Positions 55,087 through 63,479 of a DNA stretch of 64,000 bases are shown here, in pieces. Under the pieces are notes generated by a model. That model saw nothing but the letters and a program-made list of their open reading frames with translations, did not search any database and was not told the DNA's origin. The stretch is from Rhizobium sp. SSA_523 (GTDB lineage Bacteria > Pseudomonadota > Alphaproteobacteria > Rhizobiales > Rhizobiaceae). Where the stretch lies: positions 1 through 64,000 of the forward strand of contig NZ_CP129382.1 in assembly GCF_030435705.1 (NCBI RefSeq), read 5' to 3'. A program made the translations under genes and the position numbers. How positions within the stretch are numbered: the stretch's first letter is position 1; each line of letters begins with the position of its first letter.

Positions 55087-57005
55087 ATCATAGCATTGTC
55101 GTTGCGCTTGACGGCGATGACCGTCGACCGCGGCAGCTTGCCCTCGCCATCCGGGAAGGGCGCGTCGGGATGCTGGATGCCGACGAAATGCGTGCGCTTA
55201 TCGGCAGACCAGGTCTGGCCGGTGACCTCCGAGCCCTTCGGCGCGGTCAGGAAGCGCTCGATGCGGCCCGTCGCCGGGTCGCCCGCCAGCATCTGGTTAT
55301 TGCCCTGGCCGGCAAAATTGCCTTCATTGGTGTCCTCGCCGTCGGTCTGGATCCACAGCAGGCCGGTCGAGTCGAACATCATGCCGTCCGGCGAGTTGAA
55401 CATATTGCCTTCGTTGATGTTCGAGGAGCCGGCATAGGCATCCTTGTGCACGGCCGGATTGCCGGCCATGCAGAACAGGTCCCATTTGAACCTGCCATCG
55501 GCGTGGTCGTCGCCCTCCGGGTACCAGCGGACGATCTGGCCATATTCGTTCTTCTCGCGCGGGTTTGCGGCATTGATGGCCATGACATCGCCGCCGGCAT
55601 TGGTCCGCATCTTGCCGTCCTTCGTGACGGCACGGTTGCTGTTGTTGGTCAGCGCGCAATAGGCTTCGATGGCGACCGGGTTGATCGCCACCCATTCCGG
55701 CCGGTCCATCGTCGTGGCGCCCACCTTGGAGGCGGCCTGGCGGGTGAAGACGCTGATCTCGTCCATCTTCATGCCGGTCGTCTCGGGCGTCAGCGCCAGC
55801 CATTCGCCGGTGCCGTCATCGGCAAACTTCGCAACGAAGAGCGTGCCCTCGTCCAGCAGGGTCGACGTATCGCCGCCCGGTACATAAATGCCGTTCGAGA
55901 CATATTTGTAGAGGAACTCGCCCCGCTCGTCGTCGCCCATATAGACCACCACGCGCCCGTCGCGGGCAACCACCACGGCGGCATTCTCATGCTTGATGCG
56001 GCCGAGGGCGGTGCGTTTGACCGGCACCGAAGTGGGATTCGACGGATCGATTTCGACGATATAGCCGGCGCGGCGCGGTTCGTTCGGGTTCTTGGCCACG
56101 TCGAAGCGCTCGTCGAACTTCTCGTAGGCATAGCGGGTTTCGGCGGCAATGCCATAACGCTTGTAATCCGCCGGCATCTTGAACTCGGCATTGGTGGTGC
56201 CGAAATAGCCGTTGAAGTTCTCCTCGCAGGTCAGATAGGTGCCCCAGGGCGTGCGGCCGGCGCCGCAATTGTTGAAGGTGCCCAGACAGTCGGTGCCGTT
56301 CGGATCTGCAGCGGTCTTGATGAGATCGGAACCGGCGGCCGGGCCGGAGATCTTCATCGGCGTATTGTGATGAATGCGGCGGTTGAACGGGCTGTCGACG
56401 ACGATCTCCCAGCCATTGTCGCCTTCGGCCACTTCCATCACCGTCACGCCCTGCATGTTCTGCAGGATGCGCACTTCATCGAGATTGGCCGGATTGCCCT
56501 TTTCGCGATGGGGAAGGTTGATCTCCGGGTTCACATATTCGTGGTTGACGGCGATCAGCTGATGGTCGCCGACCACGAAAAGCTCCATGCCGTCGGTGTT
56601 TTCGCCGAACACCTTGTCGGAGTGTTCAAGGCTCACGCCCTTGACCGGATCGACATCCGGCACGTCCTTGAACAGCGGCTGGCCCCATTTGGCGAGCGGC
56701 TTCCACGAATAGCCTTCCGGAACATGGATCGTGTGGTCGGTTGCGATCGGCACCGGCTTGAACGGGAAGCGCGAGGTCGCGGCGGTCTGCGCCTGTCCCT
56801 GGGCATGAGCCGCAGTCGAACTCATCACATTGCCGAGCGTGCCCATGGCGGCGGCCGCCGAGCCGAAGGCGAGCACGCCGCCGAGAAAGCCACGGCGGGA
56901 CAGGGCCGATTCGACAACGCGGTCGAAATCGGTCTCGGCCGGCGGCGGGTTCTGCAATTCGTCCCACTCGTCCCAGGACAGTCTGCTCTTGTCGATGTCA
57001 CTCAT
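55080..57005 (-). CDS. phoX: PhoX-family (DUF839) alkaline phosphatase, Tat-exported
   Basis: The 641-residue protein has a twin-arginine signal (SRRGFLGGVLAFGSAAAAMG, about 36-55), and a PhoX-type beta-propeller region (GTFNNCGAGRTPWGTYLTCEENFNGYFG, RDGRVVVYMGDDERGEFLYKYVS, DRPEWVAINP). PhoX releases phosphate from phosphoesters in the periplasm with Ca2+ and Fe3+ cofactors. Its promoter region carries a Pho box, so PhoB control is likely. The 3' end is followed by three tandem copies of the last codons. Confidence 0.9.
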   Translation of the reverse strand: MSDIDKSRLSWDEWDELQNPPPAETDFDRVVESALSRRGFLGGVLAFGSAAAAMGTLGNVMSSTAAHAQGQAQTAATSRFPFKPVPIATDHTIHVPEGYSWKPLAKWGQPLFKDVPDVDPVKGVSLEHSDKVFGENTDGMELFVVGDHQLIAVNHEYVNPEINLPHREKGNPANLDEVRILQNMQGVTVMEVAEGDNGWEIVVDSPFNRRIHHNTPMKISGPAAGSDLIKTAADPNGTDCLGTFNNCGAGRTPWGTYLTCEENFNGYFGTTNAEFKMPADYKRYGIAAETRYAYEKFDERFDVAKNPNEPRRAGYIVEIDPSNPTSVPVKRTALGRIKHENAAVVVARDGRVVVYMGDDERGEFLYKYVSNGIYVPGGDTSTLLDEGTLFVAKFADDGTGEWLALTPETTGMKMDEISVFTRQAASKVGATTMDRPEWVAINPVAIEAYCALTNNSNRAVTKDGKMRTNAGGDVMAINAANPREKNEYGQIVRWYPEGDDHADGRFKWDLFCMAGNPAVHKDAYAGSSNINEGNMFNSPDGMMFDSTGLLWIQTDGEDTNEGNFAGQGNNQMLAGDPATGRIERFLTAPKGSEVTGQTWSADKRTHFVGIQHPDAPFPDGEGKLPRSTVIAVKRNDNAMIG

Positions 57006-57058
57006 GATCGTCTCCCGACTTGGTTAGAAGCGTTCCAAATGCGGTTACTGCGGAAGCC

Positions 57059-57076
57059 ATGACAGGCTGATGACGG
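57059..57076 (-). promoter_or_regulatory. Pho box upstream of phoX
   Basis: Read on the minus strand, CCGTCATCAGCCTGTCAT matches the two 7-bp PhoB half sites (consensus CTGTCAT, here 6/7 and 7/7) spaced by 4 bp. It ends 53 bp before the phoX start codon, a normal place for a PhoB-activated promoter. Confidence 0.65.
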
Positions 57077-57244
57077 AGCCGGATATATCCGCAGGCAAGG
57101 AGACTGCCGAAGAGAACCACCAAGGAGAACCACGGAAGAGAGCCGCCGAAAGCGGGCTTCGGGACAGGGTGGAGAAGGGCTGCCGAAGCGGGCGGACGAG
57201 GCTGCGCAAGAGCGGCAAGACGGGCAGGCCATGCGGCAAAACGT

Positions 57245-57260
57245 TTGACGTTTACGTAAA
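57245..57260. promoter_or_regulatory. LiuR-like motif upstream of the acyl-CoA dehydrogenase gene
   Basis: TTGACGTTTACGTAAA lies in a short AT-rich island 180 bp before the dehydrogenase. It resembles, from memory, the operator of MerR-type LiuR regulators of branched-chain and fatty-acid degradation. No such regulator is in the window. Confidence 0.4.
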
Positions 57261-57441
57261 AATCAATTAGCCGGTAGAGCGAGGATCGGCCGGCGCTGGG
57301 CGGGAAAGCCGCTGTGGGAGCCGGCGATCAGAGGAGGTCTTGCGGCCGATAGCGGTGCGCGTCCCGGACCAAGGTCGGGACCTTTGCCGAGGCGGATCAA
57401 GGGACTTGATATCGGTACAAGCGATTGCGGAGGAGCATGCC

Positions 57442-59220
57442 ATGTACAGAGCGCCGGTGGAAGAGATTGCATTCACGCTGAAGCACGTGGCGGGATTGTC
57501 GCCCGCCATTGCCGATGGCCGGCTGGGCGATCTCAGCGAGGATCTGGTGGATGCCATTCTGTCCGAAGCGGGCCGCTTCGCCACGGAAGAAGTCGCGCCG
57601 CTGGCCGAGATCGGCGACCGCCAGGGCGCCAGGCTGGTGGATGGCAAGGTCATCGTGCCGGAGGGCTGGGACAAGCTCTATCGCCATTGGGCCGAAGGCG
57701 GCTGGAATTCGCTGACGGCCGCGCCCGATTTCGGCGGCCAGGGCCTGCCGCATATGCTCAATGTCGCGGCGCTGGAAATGTGGAATGCCGGTTCCATGGC
57801 CTTTGCGCTGGGCCCGACGCTGACCATGGGCGCCGTCGACGCCGTCACGGCGCATGGTTCGGAGGCCTTGAAGAACCGCTATCTGCCCAAAATGGTATCC
57901 GGTGAATGGACCGGGACGATGAACCTGACGGAACCGCATGCCGGCTCCGATCTCGGCGTGATGAAGACGCGCGCGGAACGCCGCGACGACGGCACCTATC
58001 GCCTCTTCGGCCAGAAGATCTACATCACCTGGGGCGAGCACGACATCACCGACAATATCGTGCATCTGGTGCTGGCCCGCCTGCCGGATGCGCCGGCCGG
58101 CACACGTGGCATTTCCCTGTTCCTCGTGCCGAAATTCCTGGTGAATGACGATGGCTCGCTCGGGCCCCGCAACGACCTGCACTGCCATTCCATCGAGCAC
58201 AAGATCGGCATTCATGGCTCGCCGACCTGCACCATGATCTATGGCGACGGCCATTTCGGCGATGAGCCGGGGGCTGTCGGCTATCTGGTGGGCGAGGAGA
58301 ACAAGGGTCTGGCCTGCATGTTCACCATGATGAACAATGCAAGGCTTGCCGTCGGCATGCAGGGCGTCGCCATTTGCGAGGCTGCCACCCAGAAGGCAAT
58401 CCAGTATGCGAAGGAACGCACCCAGGGCAAGGCGCCCGGCTGGTCGGGATCGGGCATGTCGCCGATCATCGAGCATCCGGATGTCGCCCGCATGCTGGTG
58501 ACGATGAAGGCGCTGACGCAAGGCGCGCGCGCCATCTGCTATGCCTGCGCCCACGCCACCGATATGGCCCATGCTGCAGACGGCGATGAGGCGCGCCATT
58601 TTTCCGAGCGGGCCGCGCTCCTGACGCCGATTGCCAAGAGCTTCGCCACCGATGCGGGCGTCGACGTCGCCTCGCTCGGCATCCAGGTGCATGGCGGCAT
58701 GGGCTATGTCGAGGAAACCGGTGCCGCGCGTCTCTGGCGTGATTCCCGGATCGCGCCGATCTACGAAGGCACCAACGGCATCCAGGCGGCCGATCTGGTG
58801 ACGCGCAAGCTGCCGCTCTCCGGCGGCGACCAGGTGCGCGGCTTCATTGCCGAACTGAAGGCGATCGCCGGTGAGGTGCGGGCCTCCAATCAGGACGGCT
58901 TCGGCCAGACGGCGGATCGCCTTGCGGCAAGCCTTGCCGATCTGGAAGAGGCGACGGATTGGCTTCTCGCCCGTCTCGGCGAAGGTCAGGCCGAGGCCGC
59001 GCTTGCCGGTGCGACGCCCTATCAGCGCCTGTTCGGCCTGGCGCTCACCGGCGCCTATCTCGCCAAGGGCGCGCTTGCCGATGCGGAGCATGGCCAGGCG
59101 GAGCGCCTGGTTCTGTGCCGTTTCGCTGCGGAGAACATGCTTGCCGAAACGGCGGCGCTGAAAGATCGCGTCGTCAATGGTGCGGAAAGCCTGGCGGCGG
59201 CGCGGGCTTTGTTTGCTTGA
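57442..59220 (+). CDS. Acyl-CoA dehydrogenase (long form with C-terminal extension)
   Basis: The 592-residue flavoprotein has acyl-CoA dehydrogenase motifs (TGTMNLTEPHAGSDLGVMKT, GQKIYITWGEHD, LGIQVHGGMGYVEETGAARLWRDSRIAPIYEGTNGIQAADL with the catalytic Glu in YEGTNG) and a further 120-residue C-terminal domain as in DmdC-type enzymes. It oxidises an acyl-CoA to the enoyl-CoA that the next gene can hydrate. The start at 57442 has GGAGGAG 6 bp upstream. Confidence 0.92.
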   Translation: MYRAPVEEIAFTLKHVAGLSPAIADGRLGDLSEDLVDAILSEAGRFATEEVAPLAEIGDRQGARLVDGKVIVPEGWDKLYRHWAEGGWNSLTAAPDFGGQGLPHMLNVAALEMWNAGSMAFALGPTLTMGAVDAVTAHGSEALKNRYLPKMVSGEWTGTMNLTEPHAGSDLGVMKTRAERRDDGTYRLFGQKIYITWGEHDITDNIVHLVLARLPDAPAGTRGISLFLVPKFLVNDDGSLGPRNDLHCHSIEHKIGIHGSPTCTMIYGDGHFGDEPGAVGYLVGEENKGLACMFTMMNNARLAVGMQGVAICEAATQKAIQYAKERTQGKAPGWSGSGMSPIIEHPDVARMLVTMKALTQGARAICYACAHATDMAHAADGDEARHFSERAALLTPIAKSFATDAGVDVASLGIQVHGGMGYVEETGAARLWRDSRIAPIYEGTNGIQAADLVTRKLPLSGGDQVRGFIAELKAIAGEVRASNQDGFGQTADRLAASLADLEEATDWLLARLGEGQAEAALAGATPYQRLFGLALTGAYLAKGALADAEHGQAERLVLCRFAAENMLAETAALKDRVVNGAESLAAARALFA

Positions 59221-59225
59221 AAATC

Positions 59226-59276
59226 CTCCTCAGACCTCCCCCTTGCGGGGGAGGTGGCCGGCAGGCCAGAGGGGGA
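59226..59276. repeat. RIME-like palindromic element
   Basis: CCTCCCCC-TTGC-GGGGGAGG (59235-59254) followed by GGCC-GGCA-GGCC (59256-59267) and AGAGGGGG is a compound palindrome of the rhizobial intergenic mosaic type, here in its normal place between genes. Confidence 0.8.
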
Positions 59277-59326
59277 CTTCTTGGCTTCTGCCCCGCGACG
59301 GGACCAGCGTGAACAAGGACAAATTC

Positions 59327-60085
59327 ATGACCGACCATATCCTGATCGAACGCCCTGAGGCCCATGCGGGCGTGGCTGTCATCCGGTTCAACCGCCCCGA
59401 CAAGAAGAATGCCATCACTGCCGACATGTACCGGAGAATGGTGGCCGGGCTGCACGAGGCGGGGCAGGATGCGGCCATCCGCGCCGTTGCCTTTCTTGGC
59501 ACAGAAGGCTGTTTCTCCGCCGGAAACGACATGGCGGATTTCCTCTCCTATGCCATGTCGGGCAGCGCGGAGCCGCCGGCCGCCGTCGATTTCCTGAAAG
59601 TGCTCGCCAGTTATGGCAAGCCGCTCGTTTCCGGCGTGGATGGCCTTGCGATCGGAATCGGCACGACGATCCATCTGCATTGCGACATGACGATCGCCTC
59701 GACGCGGAGCCTCTTCAGAACGCCTTTCGTCGATCTGGCTCTGGTGCCGGAGGCGGCCTCCAGCCTGATCGTGCCACGGGTGATGGGCCATCAGCGCGCC
59801 TTTGCCCTTCTGGCGGCAGGGGAGGGATTTTCCGCCGAGGCGGCGCGCGAGGCGGGGTTGATCTGGAAGGTCGTCGCGCCGGAAGAGGTGGAGGCCGAAA
59901 CGCTGAAACTTGCTGCCGCCCTTGCTGCAAAGCCGGCCGGCGCCATGAAGATCGCCCGCAACCTGATCCGCGGCGATAGCGAAGAGATCCTGTCGCGCAT
60001 CGATGCCGAAATGGTGCATTTTTCGGCCCAGATGCGCAGCGCGGAAGCGCGGTCCGCCTTCGAGGCCTTCCTGAAGCGCAAATAG
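59327..60085 (+). CDS. Enoyl-CoA hydratase/isomerase
   Basis: The 252-residue crotonase-fold protein has the oxyanion-hole segments GCFSAGNDMADF and GLAIGIGTTIHLHCDMTIAS, and FVDLALVPEAASSLIVPR. It likely hydrates or isomerises enoyl-CoA made by the adjacent dehydrogenase. The ATG at 59327 has AAGGAC 6 bp upstream; earlier in-frame starts would read through the palindromic element and are rejected. Confidence 0.92.
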   Translation: MTDHILIERPEAHAGVAVIRFNRPDKKNAITADMYRRMVAGLHEAGQDAAIRAVAFLGTEGCFSAGNDMADFLSYAMSGSAEPPAAVDFLKVLASYGKPLVSGVDGLAIGIGTTIHLHCDMTIASTRSLFRTPFVDLALVPEAASSLIVPRVMGHQRAFALLAAGEGFSAEAAREAGLIWKVVAPEEVEAETLKLAAALAAKPAGAMKIARNLIRGDSEEILSRIDAEMVHFSAQMRSAEARSAFEAFLKRK

Positions 60086-60291
60086 GCCGGCTGACGGCGC
60101 GGATGGCGGCCCTTGCCGAAGCCGGGGCTGGGACACTTTCAGGCTTTGTTAAGATGTTCGGGCCGATGGTCTGAGAGCCGCGCAGTTTCGTGCCGTCGAT
60201 CCTGCGCGGACCGGACACGAATGAAAGAAAGCACCGGAGCGTGAGGCGCCGTGCCTTTCGCCTTTGCCGCGGCGCCAGAGGGAGATTCGGC

Positions 60292-60549
60292 ATGACAAGA
60301 TTGATGACCGGCCTGGCACTGCTGCTGCTGACGGCTGCCGCCGCCGCCGCACAGACATCCGGGCCCAATACCCGCGTCGACACCAATAATGGCGAAAGAC
60401 CCCGACAGCGCTATGTCTGCGTGGTTCCGGCGCCCGATAGCGCGCAGCAGAACCAGCCCAATGTCTGCCGGGCGCAGGCGGGTCGCGTCGGCGGCTCGTG
60501 CCGCTGCAATGGCGTGGTAGGATCGGGCACGCTGCGCCTGGGATATTGA
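60292..60549 (+). CDS. Small secreted cysteine-containing protein
   Basis: The 85-residue protein has a signal peptide (RLMTGLALLLLTAAAAAAQ) and a mature part with four cysteines (YVCVV, NVCRA, GSCRCNG) that could form two disulfides. No family is recognised. The ATG at 60292 has GGGAG upstream. It stands alone. Confidence 0.65.
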   Translation: MTRLMTGLALLLLTAAAAAAQTSGPNTRVDTNNGERPRQRYVCVVPAPDSAQQNQPNVCRAQAGRVGGSCRCNGVVGSGTLRLGY

Positions 60550-60644
60550 CGGGGGGCGTGGTCCTGACGGAATGGCGCGCGTGATCCGGGCGGACGGGGG
60601 GTCTGACGGACGGGGGCGGCCGCCGCCTCTTCCCTATCCCGCGA
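60550..60644. other. Short gene-free stretch
   Basis: G-rich sequence between two convergent small genes; no clear terminator or gene is visible. Confidence 0.4.
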
Positions 60645-60770
60645 TCAGTTCGTCTCGCCGGGCGTGAAGCCGAACATGTAGATCGCCGCCAGCACGAGCG
60701 CGATGACGAAGATGGTCAGAACGAAGGTGATCATGCCGCTGCGGGCTTTTTGTCCGGTGTCTTTTGCCAT
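60645..60770 (-). CDS. 41-residue single-pass membrane protein
   Basis: The frame MAKDTGQKARSGMITFVLTI... continues with FVIALVLAAIYMFGFTPGETN and stop. It has a basic N-terminus, one membrane helix (about 13-34) and a short polar tail. The frame is too short for usual gene prediction but has normal codon use. Its function is unknown; its position close to xseB and its orientation suggest it could be co-transcribed with them. Confidence 0.6.
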   Translation of the reverse strand: MAKDTGQKARSGMITFVLTIFVIALVLAAIYMFGFTPGETN

Positions 60771-60866
60771 GCCCGCTCAACGTCCGGGCACGGCATTGGT
60801 TCCTCACGGGGTGGCTGGCTGCGGGCCATGCCGGACCCCCCCGGTTCCTGTCATTGAGATCTGCTC

Positions 60867-61121
60867 TTATTCGCCATCCAGCGGCTCGACCGCCTGCGGC
60901 TTGCCGCTGCGGTCCAGGCGGATTTTCTCGATCCGGTTTTCGGCGGCCGAAAGCAGGGTCTCGCAATGCTTCTTCAAGGCTTCGCCACGCTCGTAGATGG
61001 AGATTGATTCATCCAGCGCCACATCGCCGCGTTCCAGCCGCGCCACGATCGTTTCCAGTTCCGCCACCGCCTTCTCGAAGCTGTAGCCGCTGACATCCGG
61101 GGCTGTCGCGCTCTCTGCCAT
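60867..61121 (-). CDS. xseB: Exodeoxyribonuclease VII small subunit
   Basis: The 84-residue helical protein has the XseB core ([54 protein letters not shown]). It pairs with XseA (not in the window) to digest single-stranded DNA. It begins 2 bp after the stop of the HDAC-family gene upstream, so the two are an operon. Confidence 0.94.
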   Translation of the reverse strand: MAESATAPDVSGYSFEKAVAELETIVARLERGDVALDESISIYERGEALKKHCETLLSAAENRIEKIRLDRSGKPQAVEPLDGE

Positions 61122-61123
61122 TG

Positions 61124-62059
61124 TTAGCCTTTCATCAGTCTGAGGATATGCAGGCCGGCCGATTCGGCCAGACCCTCCAGATCATAGCCGCCTTCCAGCA
61201 GGCTGACGACCCGGTTGCCGGCGTATTTCCCGGCGATTTCCATGATCCGGCCGGTCGCCCAGTCGAAGTCGTCGCCGACCAGATTGATCTGCGCCAGCGG
61301 ATCGCGATGATGCGCATCGAAGCCCGCCGAGATCAGAATGAAGTCGGGCCGGAATTCGTGCAACGCCGGCAGCACGCGGGAGGAAAAGGCGTCGCGGAAG
61401 TGCTCGCTGGCGGAATTGCTTTCCAGAGGCGCGTTGACGATGTTGCGATGGGCGCCGGTCTCCCCCTTCTCGCCGGTCCAGGGGTAAAGCGGCATCTGGT
61501 GAGTGGAGCAGAAGAGGACGGAAGGATCGTCCCAGAAGATATCCTGCGTGCCATTGCCGTGGTGCACGTCCCAGTCGACGATCGCCACCCGTTCCACGCC
61601 ATGCACCTTCTGCGCATGGCGGGCGGCAATCGCCACATTGTTGAACAGGCAAAAGCCCATGGCCTTTGACTTTTCCGCATGATGGCCCGGCGGGCGCGAG
61701 GCCACGAAGGCATTGTCGATTTGTCCCGTCATCACATCGTCAACGGCTGCCATGGCGCCGCCAATGCCGGTCAGCGCGGCCTGCAGGCTCTTGGCGCTGA
61801 CATGGGTGTCGGCTTCGATCTGGCGGATGCGGTCCTCTTCTTCCGGGATCTCGCGCATGACCGACAGGAGATGGCTCTCCGGATGCGCCAGCAGCACGGC
61901 ATCTTCATTGGCCTGCGGCGCCGGTTTGCGGTCGAGCGGCGAGAAATTCGGATGGGTCAGCGCCAGGGACAGCGAGCGCAGCCGGTCCGCCCGTTCCGGA
62001 TGACCCTCCGGCGTATTGTGCTCCAGGAAGATCTCATGTTCGTAAAGGCGGGTGGTCAT
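61124..62059 (-). CDS. Histone deacetylase-family zinc amidohydrolase
   Basis: The 311-residue protein has the class II HDAC/acetylpolyamine amidohydrolase motifs: [32 protein letters not shown] and [13 protein letters not shown], with the zinc ligands Asp and His. Bacterial members deacetylate polyamines or small N-acetyl compounds; the substrate cannot be inferred. Its start ATG at 62059 has AGGAG upstream. Confidence 0.93.
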   Translation of the reverse strand: MTTRLYEHEIFLEHNTPEGHPERADRLRSLSLALTHPNFSPLDRKPAPQANEDAVLLAHPESHLLSVMREIPEEEDRIRQIEADTHVSAKSLQAALTGIGGAMAAVDDVMTGQIDNAFVASRPPGHHAEKSKAMGFCLFNNVAIAARHAQKVHGVERVAIVDWDVHHGNGTQDIFWDDPSVLFCSTHQMPLYPWTGEKGETGAHRNIVNAPLESNSASEHFRDAFSSRVLPALHEFRPDFILISAGFDAHHRDPLAQINLVGDDFDWATGRIMEIAGKYAGNRVVSLLEGGYDLEGLAESAGLHILRLMKG

Positions 62060-62399
62060 GGCGATGAGGCTCCTGTGAGGTCATGCCGACATGGCGCAAG
62101 ACCCGGCATATTTCAAGAGATTGCAGCGCGATCGCAAGCAATCCCGGCCATTTGCGCGCCCTGCGCACTCTCTTTGTGTTTCACGGCCCGCCCGCATTGC
62201 TTGTTTCGCGCGCTCCGCCTGCCGGTTTGTTTTTGCAGGCCTTGCCCATAGTGTTTGTTTTGCACGCTCTATCGCGGAAGGGGCGGCTTGTTCCCGCGGC
62301 CGGTCTCGTCTTTAATGGAGGGTGAGGAGCACCAAGAGGAGCGGATGGCAGCATGGGGGCAAGCACTATGACGGCAGGCAAAACGACAGCGAGGCGAAT
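62060..62399. other. Divergent intergenic region with 27-bp repeats
   Basis: The 340-bp region between the HDAC-family and thioesterase genes holds about four degenerate 27-bp repeats (62164-62267) and no supported gene. Confidence 0.6.
62164..62267. repeat. Degenerate 27-bp tandem repeat, about 3.8 copies
   Basis: Units of 27 bp sharing GTTTGTTTTGCA-like cores occur at about 62187, 62214 and 62241, with a partial one before. Their length, a multiple of three, would encode a 9-residue repeat on the minus strand, but the frame that does so is antisense to a real gene. Confidence 0.6.
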
Positions 62400-62804
62400 G
62401 TGACGAAGGAGACCGCCTATGGCTTCACCGTGCCGATGCGCGATATCGGCCCTGGCGGCACGATGCACAGCTTTGCCTATATCGCCTATGCGCAGGAGGC
62501 GCTCGCCGCCTTCTGGGCAGGGCGGGCTCATGAGGCGGGCGATCCGGTCTTCTGCGTGACCAAGGTCGGCTGTCATCTGCACAAGCCGCTGCAGAAAGGC
62601 GATCGGGTCGAGGCCGAGGTGCGCGTCTCAAAGATCGGCGGCAAGACGGCCGGCTTCACGATTTCCATGTATCGGGTCGCGGGCACGGATCGCCAGCTGG
62701 CCGCCGAGGCGGAGATCGTCTGGACCGCCTGTCACGCCGAAAGCGGCGAACCGGTGCCGCTGCAGGAGGACCTCCGCGACTGGCTGTATCGCAATCTGGA
62801 GTGA
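62400..62804 (+). CDS. Hotdog-fold acyl-CoA thioesterase
   Basis: The 134-residue protein has the hotdog pattern of 4-hydroxybenzoyl-CoA thioesterase-like proteins (GPGGTMHSFAYIAYAQEALAAFW, FCVTKVGCHLHKPLQKGDRVEAEVRVSKIGGKTAGFTISMY). The substrate is unknown. The GTG at 62400 is chosen for its GAGG 5 bp upstream and because earlier codons do not match the fold. Confidence 0.82.
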   Translation: MTKETAYGFTVPMRDIGPGGTMHSFAYIAYAQEALAAFWAGRAHEAGDPVFCVTKVGCHLHKPLQKGDRVEAEVRVSKIGGKTAGFTISMYRVAGTDRQLAAEAEIVWTACHAESGEPVPLQEDLRDWLYRNLE

Positions 62805-62862
62805 CCGGCGGGGGAAGCGGCCTTCGGCTACGCCGCGTCCGGATGCCTCACGCCCGGATGCC

Positions 62863-63426
62863 TCAAACCCTGTGCGGCAGGAGCGGATAGCCGATGATCA
62901 CCGCCCTTGCGGCGAGCGTCGCGATCGCCGCCTTCAGCAGATCTGCGGGAAGGAAGGCGAGCGACCCCATGGCCACCGTGTCGAGCGGCGTGCCGGCCAC
63001 CAGCCAGACGACCGGAATGCCCAGCGCATAGACGGTCAGGATGCCGCCGATTGCGCTGGCCAGGAAAAAGCCCGCCATTTGCCGCACCGCCGATTGGCGC
63101 TCGGCCACCAGCCGTTCCGCCAGAAGTCCGGTCACGGCAGCGCCGACGATCCAGCCGAAAATATAGCCGGCCGTCGGGCCCATCAGCAGGCCAAGCCCGC
63201 CCCGTCCGCCGGACAGGACCGGCAGGCCGATCGCCACCAGCACCACCAGGAGGGCATAGGCCAGAGCGCCGCGCTTCGCGCCGATAATGCAGCCGGCCAG
63301 CATGACACCCATGGACTGCGCGGTGATCGGCACCGGCAGCCAGGGAAGGGGAACGGGCGGAATGAGGCCGAGCACGACAATGATGGCGGTGAAAAGGGCG
63401 GCAAGCACGAGATCGCGGGTCGTCAT
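62863..63426 (-). CDS. bioY: BioY biotin transporter substrate-binding component
   Basis: The 187-residue membrane protein has about six helices and family motifs (PVPITAQSMGVMLAGCIIGAKRG, GGRGGLGLLMGPTAGYIFGW, LKAAIATLAARAVI). It is the S component of an energy-coupling-factor biotin transporter. The ATG at 63426 has GGAG 6 bp upstream; earlier starts add cysteine-rich residues. The T-component gene lies 53 bp upstream in the same operon. Confidence 0.94.
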   Translation of the reverse strand: MTTRDLVLAALFTAIIVVLGLIPPVPLPWLPVPITAQSMGVMLAGCIIGAKRGALAYALLVVLVAIGLPVLSGGRGGLGLLMGPTAGYIFGWIVGAAVTGLLAERLVAERQSAVRQMAGFFLASAIGGILTVYALGIPVVWLVAGTPLDTVAMGSLAFLPADLLKAAIATLAARAVIIGYPLLPHRV

Positions 63427-63479
63427 GAAAATCTCCAAACAACAGGGGCCGGACCGGCATCGGGAAAAATCTAGCAATC

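Noticed and set aside
59177..59326. An earlier start of the enoyl-CoA hydratase.
   Set aside because: The extra 50 residues would be encoded by the end of the acyl-CoA dehydrogenase and the palindromic element, and AAGGAC precedes the ATG at 59327.
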